A stretch of DNA of 36,514 bases. Source: an uncultured Alcanivorax sp. (GTDB lineage: Bacteria; Pseudomonadota; Gammaproteobacteria; Pseudomonadales; Alcanivoracaceae). The notes beneath the pieces are model-generated. The model was given only the letters and a program-made list of their open reading frames with translations. It had not been told where the DNA came from and did no database searches. This document shows, one piece after another, positions 25,628 to 33,476 of the stretch (the stretch's first letter is position 1; every line of letters starts with the position of its first letter). The translations under genes and the position numbers were made by a program. The stretch is from assembly GCA_913055795.1 (NCBI GenBank), contig CAJXLA010000017.1, positions 1 to 36,514 on the forward strand, in the 5' to 3' direction.

Positions 25628-25751
25628 GGTGTCGCAAAAGGCAAAGCGTAGGGTGCGCTGTGCGCACCATTGGCCTTCGAAGGTGCGCACAGCGCACCCT
25701 ACAGCTTATTCGAGCGTCCCGGACGCAAAATTCAGAAGCTTTTGCGACACC
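25628..25751. repeat. Nested inverted repeat, 124 bp (MITE- or REP-like element)
   Basis: The outer arms GGTGTCGCAAAAG (25628-25640) and CTTTTGCGACACC (25739-25751) are perfect complements. Inside them a 21-base perfect inverted repeat (25648-25668 and 25682-25702, beginning GTAGGGTGCGC) encloses a 13-base loop. The inner hairpin shares its sequence family with 19067-19124. Nested complementary ends are typical of small mobile elements mobilised in trans, for example by REP-associated transposases; no transposase is present here. It lies 21 bases before the acyl-CoA synthetase start. Confidence 0.75.
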
Positions 25752-25772
25752 TGCAGAACAGGGGGATCCCGC

Positions 25773-27602
25773 ATGCAACTGCCCAGCCCCGCGGAATTCG
25801 CGCGCACCAGTCTCAGCGTCTTCCATGCCGGCCGGCTGCTATGGCTGCGCGCGCGCCTGCCACTGGTTCGCAACCGCCCGCTCATTCTCTGGGGCGACGA
25901 AAGCTGGACCTATGCCGAGGTGTACCGCGAGGCCCAGCGCTACGCGCAGCTGTTCCGCGAACACCGGGAAAAGGCCATCCGCGCCGGCCGGTTGCAGAAG
26001 AACGAGCAGCTCACCATCGGCCTCTACCGCGACAACAGCCCGGCCTACTTTTTCGCCTGCTTCGGCGCCGCACTGGAGGGGGATCTGATCCTCGGACTCA
26101 ATACCGGCTTCCGCGGCCAGATCCTGGCCACCCTGCTGGAGCAAAGCGGTACCCCGCTGGTGCTCACCGACGACGACTATGTGGCCTATCTGGAACAGGC
26201 GCTGGACGGCGTGCCCCAGCTTAAGCGCGACCATGTTCTGGTCGACACCGACCAGCCCCCCGAAGGCATGCAGAGCCTGCCCCGGGCACTCGACAGCGCC
26301 CGCCCGGCCGGCAACGGCCGCAGGCCCCGGGGCGCCGATCCGCTGCTGGTGATCTACACCTCCGGCACCACGGGCACGCCCAAGGGCATTCCCTGCTCGC
26401 ACCTGAAACTGCTCGGCGCCGGCGGGCTCATCGCCGCGCGCATCGGCCTCAAGCGCGACGACCGCGGCTACATCGCCATGCCGCTGTTTCATTCCAACGC
26501 CTGGCTTATCGCGGTCATGCCCACCCTCTTCGCCGGGGCCAGCTTCGTGCTCAAGCCAAAGTTCAGCGCCAGCGCCTTTGCCAATGATGTGCTGGAAAGC
26601 CATGTGACCTGGATGAACTATGTGGGCCAGCCGGTGCACTACATCCTGGCCGCGCTGGAGCAGCGCTTCGGCTCGCCGGAGCAAGTCACCGAGGCGCTGG
26701 CGAGCCACCCGGACAACCACCTGCGCATCGCCTGCGGCAATGGCGCCAGCGCGCGGGACCGGCAGAAGTTCATGCGCTACTTCAACATGGCCCACATCTA
26801 CGAGGTGTACGGCTCCACCGAGGCGGTGATCAGCACCATGCTCATGCCCGGCGACCCGCCGGACAGCGTAGGCTCGGTCTCGAAAGGCGTGATCATCCTG
26901 GATGAAAACGGCAACGAATGCCCGCCCGCCCAGGTGGACAACGACGGCCGCATCCTCAATTACGACGAGGCCGTGGGCGAGATCTGCGCGAAGATCAACC
27001 CGAACAACCTGCGCTTCGACGGCTACTTCGGCAACCCGGAGGCCACCAACAGGAAGTACGACGGCAATATCTACCACTCCGGGGATCTGGGCCATACCCG
27101 CAAGGTGAAGGGCAAGCGCTACCTTTATTTCGACGGCCGCACCGACGACTGGATCCGCAAGGACGGCGAGAACTTCTCCGCCGACACCGTCGCCCACTTC
27201 GCACAGGACCTGCCCGGCGTGCACCTGGCCGCCGCCTATGGCGTGCCCGACCCGGTCGCCGACGAACGCGTGGCCGTGGCCCTGCAGCTGGAACCCGGCG
27301 AGCGCTTCGATCCGCAGGCCGCGTTCGACCGCTTCATCGAACAGCAGAAGAACGAAGGCATGGACCCGAAGTGGATGCCGGATTTCATCCGCATCGAGGA
27401 ACAACTCCCCATGTCCGAAACCAACAAGGTGCTGGTCCGCCACCTGCGCAAGGAAGGCTACAACCTGGACGCCAACCCGGACATGGCGATCTGGTTCCGC
27501 GAACGCGGGGATCAGGCCTACAAGAAACTCACGCCGGACGAGTTCGAGCGCCTGAAGAAAACCTTCGAGGACAATGGCCGGGCCCAGGCCCTGGTTGCCT
27601 GA
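25773..27602 (+). CDS. AMP-forming acyl-CoA synthetase (ANL superfamily, FATP-like)
   Basis: A 609-residue ligase. Adenylation motifs appear in order: YTSGTTGTPKG (Y195-G205), VYGSTEA, YHSGDLG, the hinge/gate segment DDWIRKDGENFSA (G465-S469) and a C-terminal SETNKVLVRHL with the probable catalytic lysine. The gate motif with GENFSA and the layout resemble very-long-chain acyl-CoA synthetases and fatty-acid transport proteins. It should activate a carboxylic acid as an adenylate and then form a CoA thioester; the acid is not known. The ATG at 25773 has GGGGGAT upstream. A possible partner is the amine oxidase 34 bases downstream. Confidence 0.9.
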   Translation: MQLPSPAEFARTSLSVFHAGRLLWLRARLPLVRNRPLILWGDESWTYAEVYREAQRYAQLFREHREKAIRAGRLQKNEQLTIGLYRDNSPAYFFACFGAALEGDLILGLNTGFRGQILATLLEQSGTPLVLTDDDYVAYLEQALDGVPQLKRDHVLVDTDQPPEGMQSLPRALDSARPAGNGRRPRGADPLLVIYTSGTTGTPKGIPCSHLKLLGAGGLIAARIGLKRDDRGYIAMPLFHSNAWLIAVMPTLFAGASFVLKPKFSASAFANDVLESHVTWMNYVGQPVHYILAALEQRFGSPEQVTEALASHPDNHLRIACGNGASARDRQKFMRYFNMAHIYEVYGSTEAVISTMLMPGDPPDSVGSVSKGVIILDENGNECPPAQVDNDGRILNYDEAVGEICAKINPNNLRFDGYFGNPEATNRKYDGNIYHSGDLGHTRKVKGKRYLYFDGRTDDWIRKDGENFSADTVAHFAQDLPGVHLAAAYGVPDPVADERVAVALQLEPGERFDPQAAFDRFIEQQKNEGMDPKWMPDFIRIEEQLPMSETNKVLVRHLRKEGYNLDANPDMAIWFRERGDQAYKKLTPDEFERLKKTFEDNGRAQALVA

Positions 27603-27636
27603 GCGCGGATTCCGTGACGCGACGGAGGCTGGGGAT

Positions 27637-28989
27637 ATGGAAACGGATGTAATCGTGCTGGGCGCCGGCTTCGCCGGCCTGGCCGCCGCCGAACGGCTGA
27701 GCGAACACGGCTACAGCGTGCGGGTGCTCGAGGCCCGCGACCGGGTCGGCGGCCGCGCCCGCACGGACTGGATCGACGATCATCTGTGGCTCGACCTCGG
27801 CGGCCAGTGGATCGGCCCGGGCCATGAACAGATGTATGCCCTCGCCGAGCGTCTGGATGTCCCCATCTGGTCCATGTACACCCTGGGCCGGCACCTGCTG
27901 CGCCTGGACGGCCGCACCCGGGCCTTCAAGGGCTTCATGCCCCTGACCCTGTCGCCCACCACCTATGCCGCGTTTGCCTGGGCCCTGCTGCGGCTGGAAT
28001 GGCTCACCCGGCGCATCCCGCTGGACGCGCCCTGGCAAGCGAACAACGCCGCCGAACTGGACCGCCAGAGCCTGGGCGACTGGCTGCGCCAGAACCTGCG
28101 CGACCGCCATGCGTACAGCATCTTCCGCGCGGCCACGGACGCCATCTTCGCCGCCCACCCGGACGACATCAGCCTGCTCCATGCGCTGTTCTATCTGCGC
28201 TCCAGCGACGGCATCAACAAGCTCACCTCCTCCGACAACGGCGCCCAGCAGGACCGCGTGGAAGCGGGCATGCAGGGCCTGGCCGAAACCTGGCAGGAAC
28301 AGCTGGCCGGCGCGGGCGTGGAATTCGTGCTCGGCGAACCGGCCCGGACCGTCGAACAGAGCGGCGACCCGGTCCGCGTGGACACCGATCACGCCAGTCA
28401 CCAGGCCCGCCGCCTGATCTGCACCCTGCCCCCGGCTCTGATCCCCGAAATCGACTTCCGGCCCGCGCTGCCGGACGAACGCCACCAGTGGTGCGAGGGC
28501 CTGCCCCCGGGCCGCGTCATCAAATGTTTCGCCGTCTATGACCAACCCTTCTGGCGCGACCGCGGCCTCTCCGGCCAGTCCGCCGGCGACGAACCGCCCG
28601 TCCATGTCACCTTCGACGCCACCCCGCCGGGCGAGGACCGCGGCGTACTCATGGGCTTTATCGAGGGCCGCGAAGCCGAACACTGGGCCGGCGTCCGCAA
28701 GGAGGAACGCCGCGCCGCCGTCCTGGCCGCCTTCGCCCGCTACTTCGGCGACGACGCCGGCCAGCCGCTACGCTACCTCGACCACATCTGGCAAGACGAA
28801 CCCTGGTCCCGCGGCTGCTACGCCGGCGTGGCCCGGCCCGGCATCCAGAGCACGGTCGGCCACGCGGCACGCGAGCCCCACGGGCATGTGTTCTGGGCGG
28901 GGACCGAGACGGCTACGCGGTATAACGGGTATCTGGAGGGGGCTGTGCGGTCGGGATTCCGCGCGGCCGACAAGATAGCAACTTCTTAA
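27637..28989 (+). CDS. FAD-dependent amine oxidase family protein
   Basis: A 450-residue flavoprotein. The N-terminus holds the dinucleotide-binding motif GAGFAG (G9-G14) with the ribose-binding E32 and the following RVGGR (36-40). The C-terminus has the second FAD motif, GHVFWAGTETATRYNGYLEG. Together these identify the flavin monoamine oxidase family. Substrates in this family range from amines to polyamines and amino acids, so the specificity is open. GGAGG lies 8 bases before the ATG. It follows the acyl-CoA synthetase by 34 bases in the same direction, suggesting a two-gene operon that oxidises an amine and activates the derived acid; this link is inferred. Confidence 0.85.
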   Translation: METDVIVLGAGFAGLAAAERLSEHGYSVRVLEARDRVGGRARTDWIDDHLWLDLGGQWIGPGHEQMYALAERLDVPIWSMYTLGRHLLRLDGRTRAFKGFMPLTLSPTTYAAFAWALLRLEWLTRRIPLDAPWQANNAAELDRQSLGDWLRQNLRDRHAYSIFRAATDAIFAAHPDDISLLHALFYLRSSDGINKLTSSDNGAQQDRVEAGMQGLAETWQEQLAGAGVEFVLGEPARTVEQSGDPVRVDTDHASHQARRLICTLPPALIPEIDFRPALPDERHQWCEGLPPGRVIKCFAVYDQPFWRDRGLSGQSAGDEPPVHVTFDATPPGEDRGVLMGFIEGREAEHWAGVRKEERRAAVLAAFARYFGDDAGQPLRYLDHIWQDEPWSRGCYAGVARPGIQSTVGHAAREPHGHVFWAGTETATRYNGYLEGAVRSGFRAADKIATS

Positions 28990-29000
28990 CGCTGATTAAG

Positions 29001-29771
29001 TTAATCTCGAAATTGCTGCTCACGATGCCATTTCAGAAAGTCAGTATTGGGAGAGAACTTCTCCGGCAACAGAAGCTTTTCGCCCTCTCGTGCAACAAAT
29101 GTCTCTCGAATATGGCCATTTCCGCTTTGCTCTTTGATTTCCGATGAAACCAAAAGCTCGAAATTCTCAGAGAAAGATACAAGCCCGATATCAAAAGCCC
29201 TATCGAAAAATGTGCTTAGGCATAGCCCATTACGCGGATTCAACCGGTTCTCTGAATCCTTCGACCAAGGCTTGATATGACTCGCTACAAGCAAACGGGC
29301 ATCCGAGACGCCGGTCATAGCGCAGCGGAATTCATAGGAGGAAAGAACGGCATCTCGAAATAAGTTTTGCCCCTTTCTTCGTTTCGATTTTCCTTCAACC
29401 TCCGGCGCAGAATAGTCTTCTATCCTTTCGGCCTCCCCTTTTTCAAGCCCATATCCTTCAGGGTCAATTCGAAACTGCTCCAGCTGGGTTTCGATTTCCG
29501 GCATAAGGCGGTTGGTTCCCGCCATAAACTCCTGCCATATCGCACGATCGGCAGCTGAAGCGCCCGGAAGCCCCGAGCGCCCCGACCCTGTAATATCTGG
29601 ATCCAGACTAGCCAGATTGGAAAGCTTCATTGCTAGCGCACTGGGAGTCCGCCCAATAGCTTCGGCCGCAGCGATAATCTTTGGGTTGTTCTGATGAAAC
29701 TGCCCGAAAGGAATCTCACAGTAGAGCCCTAACGCAAGCAGAAGCTGCTCTCTCGTCCAGTTATTAGCCAT
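29001..29771 (-). CDS. HNH endonuclease, putative restriction enzyme (HNH_2 type)
   Basis: A 256-residue protein with a C-terminal HNH_2 domain. C150 in YEFRCAMTG, H165 in ASHIKPW and N181 in PRNGLCLS give the betabetaalpha-metal site. The N-terminal 60 residues (WTREQLLLALGLYCEIPFGQ and GRTPSALAMKLSNLASLDP) recur in many bacterial HNH proteins and look like a DNA-reading helical module. The family is annotated as putative restriction endonuclease (COG3440), but few members have been tested. It starts 8 bases after the 117-residue protein's stop codon. Base composition is AT-richer than the metabolic genes next to it, pointing to transfer. Confidence 0.8.
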   Translation of the reverse strand: MANNWTREQLLLALGLYCEIPFGQFHQNNPKIIAAAEAIGRTPSALAMKLSNLASLDPDITGSGRSGLPGASAADRAIWQEFMAGTNRLMPEIETQLEQFRIDPEGYGLEKGEAERIEDYSAPEVEGKSKRRKGQNLFRDAVLSSYEFRCAMTGVSDARLLVASHIKPWSKDSENRLNPRNGLCLSTFFDRAFDIGLVSFSENFELLVSSEIKEQSGNGHIRETFVAREGEKLLLPEKFSPNTDFLKWHREQQFRD

Positions 29772-29779
29772 ATCAAACC

Positions 29780-30133
29780 CTAGTCAAATATGTAACTCAA
29801 AGGATCCCAACCCTTCTTCTCTATTTGCGCGAACCTTTCGAGCAATTCTTTTGCAGAGAGGCTTACCGTGGGAGTCTTATCTGTATGCTCCACGCCTTCC
29901 CACTCATGCCAATCGTGATCCAGCCCGGGATCGTACGAAGACCCAGCAACAAAATCTTCGCGCAACCCCAGCAAACCGATCTCGGATGGAATAAATCCGT
30001 TCTCAGGAAAACGAGTCAGAAGAGAAGTCATCCACTCGACCTGGCTTTCCGTAAAGGTTCCATGGATCACCGCGTCTCCAAATACCTTATTGTTTCCTGC
30101 ATCACGATACATATACGAAATCCGTGTATTCAT
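29780..30133 (-). CDS. Small protein of unknown function in the HNH cluster
   Basis: A 117-residue acidic protein beginning NTRISYMYRDAGNNKVFGDA followed by VIHGTFTESQ, with LGLREDFVAG and DPGLDHDWHEWEG in the middle and a charged end. No named motif is recognised. GGAGG precedes the ATG by 5 bases. The gene lies 8 bases before the HNH nuclease, so the two are very likely co-translated. Proteins of this kind often sit next to nucleases as specificity or inhibitor partners, but nothing in the sequence shows which. Confidence 0.7.
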   Translation of the reverse strand: MNTRISYMYRDAGNNKVFGDAVIHGTFTESQVEWMTSLLTRFPENGFIPSEIGLLGLREDFVAGSSYDPGLDHDWHEWEGVEHTDKTPTVSLSAKELLERFAQIEKKGWDPLSYIFD

Positions 30134-30216
30134 GGTCCCTCCGGTTAAGTCAGCGTGTCTACGCCGAAAATAACCTGGAGCCCCTTCCGCGTCACGAGGG
30201 CGACCGGTCTATCACC

Positions 30217-31149
30217 TCAAAGAAGGCTTCCCTTCCTCCGAGCTAGAAACTCCTCCTTCGGCCAGAGCCGCTGCTCCCTCGGAAGAATCAACTTTGTTTT
30301 GTCGAGCCGTGTCAGCGGGTCGTTCTCTCGCATTCTTCGGTCCAGTTGCCGGGATACATGCCACTTGTAGTCCGGTCCCGGCGCGATGATTTGCTTGTCC
30401 ATGGCCCAATGAATATCGGGAGTTAGCGCCAGCCCATTTCGCGGGTCGTCATTGCCGGCTACGGAAAACGGCTCGATATGGGCGGCCTGCACCATTACGG
30501 ATTCGTCTGGGAGAATGATGCGCGTACCGGTGGCGGCGCAGCGGTAGTCGTAGGCTTCGAGCACAACCCGCCGGAAGGCCGGATCGCGAATATATTGCGG
30601 GGGGGCCTCGCCGACTGCGGGAGCGGACTCGAAGTTGCGAAGCTGATGCTCGTACTGGTTGATCTGCCGGCCGCGCCTAAGCATTTCGCGGATTTCGTCT
30701 GCACTTCGGTCGAACCAGTGCTGGACGATCGCTTCCGCCAGCACTTCCCGCGCTTCGGTGTCGCGCATCAGCTGGTACAGGTCTTCATCCAGCGAGACAT
30801 GGGAGATGTTGCCGAGAACCTGGGACGGCTTGCGGATGGTGTTCAGCCCCTCCAGTACCTGCTCACGCTCCGGCAGCGCGTGCAGGTGCCAGAACCCCTC
30901 GCTTTTCAGATGAAAGAACGGGAAGTACGGGTGTGGATGGTCACCGGGCGCACTGACCGTTCTGAAAAAGCCGTGGAAACGGTCCAACAGTTGCGGCTCG
31001 TATTCGATGCGGTTGGGGCGGTCCGGATTGGCGTCGAACAGGTCGATCACCGCCAGCAGCATGCACATCTTGTGCGGGCTGACCTTGCCGTGGGCCCTGT
31101 TCACGTTCAGCTTGCGAACCTTGTCGAGGTAGGGCCCGAGCTCAGTCAT
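30217..31149 (-). CDS. ScoMcrA-like HNH endonuclease (putative type IV-like restriction)
   Basis: A 310-residue protein. The N-terminal domain (about residues 1-100) has HGKVSPHKMCMLLAVIDLF and a beta-rich HPYFPFFHLKSEGFWHL segment, a combination seen in the N-terminal domains of ScoMcrA-like and COG3440 nucleases. The C-terminal HNH domain has C204 (DYRCAATG), H224 (QAAHIEPF), N238 (DPRNGLALTP) and H247 (DIHWAMD), so the active site looks complete. ScoMcrA cuts modified DNA, but this protein lacks an obvious SRA reader, so modification dependence is only possible. Its ATG overlaps the HIT gene's stop by 8 bases. It is 83 bases upstream of the 117-residue gene. Confidence 0.8.
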   Translation of the reverse strand: MTELGPYLDKVRKLNVNRAHGKVSPHKMCMLLAVIDLFDANPDRPNRIEYEPQLLDRFHGFFRTVSAPGDHPHPYFPFFHLKSEGFWHLHALPEREQVLEGLNTIRKPSQVLGNISHVSLDEDLYQLMRDTEAREVLAEAIVQHWFDRSADEIREMLRRGRQINQYEHQLRNFESAPAVGEAPPQYIRDPAFRRVVLEAYDYRCAATGTRIILPDESVMVQAAHIEPFSVAGNDDPRNGLALTPDIHWAMDKQIIAPGPDYKWHVSRQLDRRMRENDPLTRLDKTKLILPREQRLWPKEEFLARRKGSLL

Positions 31150-31513
31150 ACCGCTGCCTCTCCGGAATCACCCCGCGCACACCACCGGTCGGATCCTCGC
31201 TGTCGCCGCTGTAGCGCGGGACCAGGTGGCAGTGCATGTGGAAGACGGTCTGCCCCGCCGCCTCGCCGCAGTTCATGCCGATCTTGAAGCCATCCGGGGC
31301 ATGGGAGCTCGCCAGCCAGTCGCGGGCGCGGTGGATGAGCTCATCGATGGCGCGGCGCTCGGCTTCGTCCAGGCCGAACCAATCCTCGACGTGGCGCCGG
31401 GGGATGATCAGCAGGTGGCCGGGCGTGACCGGGTTGCGGTCCAGGCGCGCATAGGCCAGGTCGTTCTCCAGCACCGGGTCGGGCAGGCAGAAGGGACAGT
31501 CCGGCGGGGTCAT
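31142..31513 (-). CDS. HIT-family (histidine triad) hydrolase
   Basis: A 123-residue HIT protein. The triad is H92-M-H94-C-H96 in VFHMHCHLVPR, with N81 upstream and a CPFC pair (C6, C9) at the start that may hold zinc. HIT proteins hydrolyse nucleotide conjugates such as AppppA or AMP-lysine. The stop codon lies inside the start of the HNH gene (8-base overlap), so the two are coupled, an unusual partner for a housekeeping HIT enzyme. HIT-HNH coupling may mean that the hydrolase serves the restriction cassette or simply supplies its promoter. Confidence 0.9.
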   Translation of the reverse strand: MTPPDCPFCLPDPVLENDLAYARLDRNPVTPGHLLIIPRRHVEDWFGLDEAERRAIDELIHRARDWLASSHAPDGFKIGMNCGEAAGQTVFHMHCHLVPRYSGDSEDPTGGVRGVIPERQRYD

Positions 31514-31918
31514 GGCCGGCTCCGCCCTGCCTGGGGTGTCTGGCTTACGTTGATGAGTCGGATTGCTGACATCCCTGGTCGCCGGGTTCCTACAACATTG
31601 TTCGTAGAAGGTTAGTACAAATCAGGGGCGAGGCGCGAGGGGCGAGGCGCGAGCCGCCTGCTGGCGCCCTCTTCTGACCAAGCGGAACGGTGGCGGGACC
31701 CGGCAGGAGCTGGTGGGCTGGTCTGGGCGGCTACCCAGGCAGTCCCGCGCTTCATAACGCCTGGCCGAATCCCTGCCCGGCGCTTGCGGCCAGGGCGGGC
31801 GCTGGAGCCCCGGTGCAATGGCCCGTAAAACGACTGTGGTTGATCGGGCTCAAATCGGTGAATTCGACCGGCGTTTATAATGGGGGGCACCAACGACACT
31901 CAGTAAAGGAGGTTCAGC
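31514..31918. other. 405-bp intergenic region with heptamer repeats and a promoter
   Basis: This divergent spacer holds the promoters for the HIT gene (minus) and the DUF465 gene (plus). A three-unit heptamer tract occupies 31630-31653. TATAAT at 31876-31881, about 38 bases before the DUF465 ATG, is a consensus -10; a -35 at the right distance is poor. No gene is seen. Confidence 0.6.
31630..31653 (+). repeat. GAGGCGC heptamer tract, three units
   Basis: The tract reads GAGGCGC, GAGGGGC, GAGGCGC, then GAG. It belongs to the same heptamer family as the eight-unit array at 34014 and the three-unit tract at 34860. Confidence 0.75.
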
Positions 31919-32158
31919 ATGTCCCATACGCCCCATGAACTGGCGGAAGAGTTTCCGGAGCACTCGGAGCGCATTCATGAGCTCAAGCTCAATGATGCGC
32001 ATTTCGCCAGGCTGGCGGACGAGTATCACGAGATTAACCGCGAGATTCACCGGATGGAGACCGAGGTCGAGCCGGTTTCCACGCATACCGAGGAAGACGT
32101 GCGCAAAAAGCGTCTGGCGCTCAAGGATGAAATCGCAGCCTATCTGGAAAGCGCTTGA
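31919..32158 (+). CDS. YdcH family protein (DUF465)
   Basis: A 79-residue, almost entirely helical protein with a DUF465 pattern: FPEHSERIHELKLNDAHFAR, LADEYHEINREIHRMETE and KKRLALKDEIAAYL. DUF465 proteins are small coiled coils common in proteobacteria, of unknown function. AAAGGAGG sits 6 bases before the ATG, a strong ribosome site. The gene is monocistronic, with TATAAT at 31876-31881 and a terminator at 32175-32210. Confidence 0.9.
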   Translation: MSHTPHELAEEFPEHSERIHELKLNDAHFARLADEYHEINREIHRMETEVEPVSTHTEEDVRKKRLALKDEIAAYLESA

Positions 32159-32174
32159 GATGTGACTCGACTGT

Positions 32175-32210
32175 CCCCGGGCGGATGAGGCGCTGATCAA
32201 CCGCCCGGGG
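32175..32210 (+). terminator. Strong GC hairpin after the DUF465 gene
   Basis: CCCCGGGCGG (32175-32184) and CCGCCCGGGG (32201-32210) form a perfect 10-bp stem with a 16-base loop, 17 bases after the stop codon. There is no clear T run after it, so it is a stable transcript-end hairpin rather than a textbook terminator. Confidence 0.6.
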
Positions 32211-32276
32211 TTGCGCCTGAACCGTTCGTGGGGGCAATGCGAGCGCATGGATCACCTGCAGGGACCGTCTTGCCCC

Positions 32277-32400
32277 ATGGCTCTGGTATTCCCGTTCGGC
32301 CCCAATGTGCGTTATGACCGGCTCAACTCGCCGCGGCGGTTGAACGGCGAGGCGCGGCTGGTGGATGGAGGCCTTCGAGCTGGACTTCACGGTCTGGAGC
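32277..32400 (+). pseudogene. Truncated copy of the gamma-glutamylcyclotransferase-like gene
   Basis: The DNA closely matches the first part of the gene at 33477. The peptide MALVFPFGPNVRYDRL then NSPRRLNGEARLVD corresponds to MALVFQFGSNVRYDRL then NSPQRLNGDARLVD of the full gene. About 14 bases are then deleted, after which the match resumes in another frame (EAFELDFTVWSEG). Homology ends near 32400. The fragment is a direct repeat about 1.2 kb upstream of the intact copy, and the VapBC genes lie between the two. Confidence 0.85.
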
Positions 32401-32410
32401 GAGGGCCAAA

Positions 32411-32625
32411 CTACGCAAGCATCTGCACGAAATACGCAATCGGGACGAAGATCGCTACTCCGGTAATGAACGTCTGAAGGAGTCAAAGGAAACAATCCCG
32501 GGATTCATTCAACCCCTTCTGGCCTCCCTGTCACGAGCAGCTGAAAGACGAAAGAAGAAAGTCGCAAGCGCCAGCCTCTGTGCCACTCATCCGGACCTAG
32601 TTGCCGGTCACACCGAGCCCCGGCT
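32411..32625. other. Non-coding stretch before the VapBC operator
   Basis: About 215 bp between the truncated gene copy and the toxin-antitoxin operator. I see no coding frame with family motifs, and no repeat or hairpin of note. Confidence 0.4.
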
Positions 32626-32663
32626 ATCATGATGTTTTGATGTTCAACACGAGGCATCATGAT
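32626..32663. promoter_or_regulatory. Likely VapBC operator: two ATCATGAT palindromes
   Basis: ATCATGAT occurs at 32626-32633 and 32656-32663, exactly 30 bases apart, about three helical turns. The second copy overlaps the VapB start codon inside a longer palindrome, CATCATGATG. The arrangement suits cooperative binding by a ribbon-helix-helix antitoxin and would link repression with the start site. Confidence 0.55.
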
Positions 32664-32931
32664 GCGTACCACACTGACTATTGACGACAACATACTGAAA
32701 AACCTCAAAAAGATGGCCCAGGAGTCGGGCCGTCCCTTCAAGGACGTGGTCAATGAGGTTCTGGTGCGCGGCCTGTCTGCCACGGAACGCGGCGACCAGG
32801 TTGAACCCTATCGTCTGGTGCCCGCGTCCATGGGTGCGGCCCAACCGGCAGTGGACCTGAACAAGGCGCTGCAGCTCGGTGATGCGCTGGAAGATCAAGC
32901 CATCGCGGAGAAGCTGGAGCGGCGGAAATGA
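32662..32931 (+). CDS. vapB: VapB-type ribbon-helix-helix antitoxin
   Basis: An 89-residue protein with an N-terminal ribbon-helix-helix fold (MRTTLTIDDNILKNLKKMAQ, then EVLVRGL) and a C-terminal toxin-binding tail. It represses the operon and inhibits the PIN toxin. Two ATGs lie side by side (32659, 32662); the second is better spaced from GAGG at 32651-32654. The stop codon overlaps the toxin start (ATGA). Confidence 0.85.
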   Translation: MRTTLTIDDNILKNLKKMAQESGRPFKDVVNEVLVRGLSATERGDQVEPYRLVPASMGAAQPAVDLNKALQLGDALEDQAIAEKLERRK

Positions 32932-33410
32932 TCCTGGTCGACGCCAACCTGCTCGTCTATGCCGTGAACGGGGATTCGCCCTTTCATGATCAGGCCCGGC
33001 AATGGTGGGAGGAATCTTTGTCCGGGCACGAGCTGGTGGGGCTGCCCTGGGCGGTTATCCTGGCTTTCCTGCGCGTCACCACGCATCGCCGGATCTTCGA
33101 CAGGCCACTGGAGCCGGAGCAGGCTCTGGGGTACGTCGATGAATGGCTGAATCTCCCGATCTGCCGAACACCGCAACCCACGGACCGGCACTGGCCCGTT
33201 TTGCGCAATCTTCTGGTGCAATCCGGTACAGCCGGCAATCTGACCACCGACGCTCATCTCGCCGCGCTCGCGCTGGAGCATGGTGCGACCCTGTGCTCCT
33301 CGGACAACGACTTCCAGCGTTTCCCGGGCATCGCGTTCCACAATCCCCTGGCGGACATGGGTGGCAATGGCGTTCACGAAGATCGCGGGGCCTGGTCTGC
33401 TCGGGGTTGA
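32928..33410 (+). CDS. vapC: VapC-type PIN-domain ribonuclease toxin
   Basis: A 160-residue PIN nuclease. Acidic residues include D5 in ILVDANLLVYAV, D108 in LTTDAHLAALALEHG and D126/D128 in SSDNDFQRFPGI, matching the family's metal site. VapC toxins usually cut tRNA or rRNA. Its ATG overlaps the antitoxin stop codon. The last 20 residues after HNPL (ending in ADMGGNGVHEDRGAWSARG) extend past the usual VapC end and look like read-through into neighbouring DNA. The pair lies between two copies of an unrelated gene. Confidence 0.9.
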   Translation: MILVDANLLVYAVNGDSPFHDQARQWWEESLSGHELVGLPWAVILAFLRVTTHRRIFDRPLEPEQALGYVDEWLNLPICRTPQPTDRHWPVLRNLLVQSGTAGNLTTDAHLAALALEHGATLCSSDNDFQRFPGIAFHNPLADMGGNGVHEDRGAWSARG

Positions 33411-33476
33411 TGGGCTTGGGCCGGCCACGACGAGCGGATACACTCGCTTTCCCCATACCCTGAGTTTCTTTTGCTG

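Noticed and set aside
30478-31287. 269-codon plus-strand frame
   Set aside because: It lies opposite the HNH and HIT genes, both of which have intact catalytic motifs.
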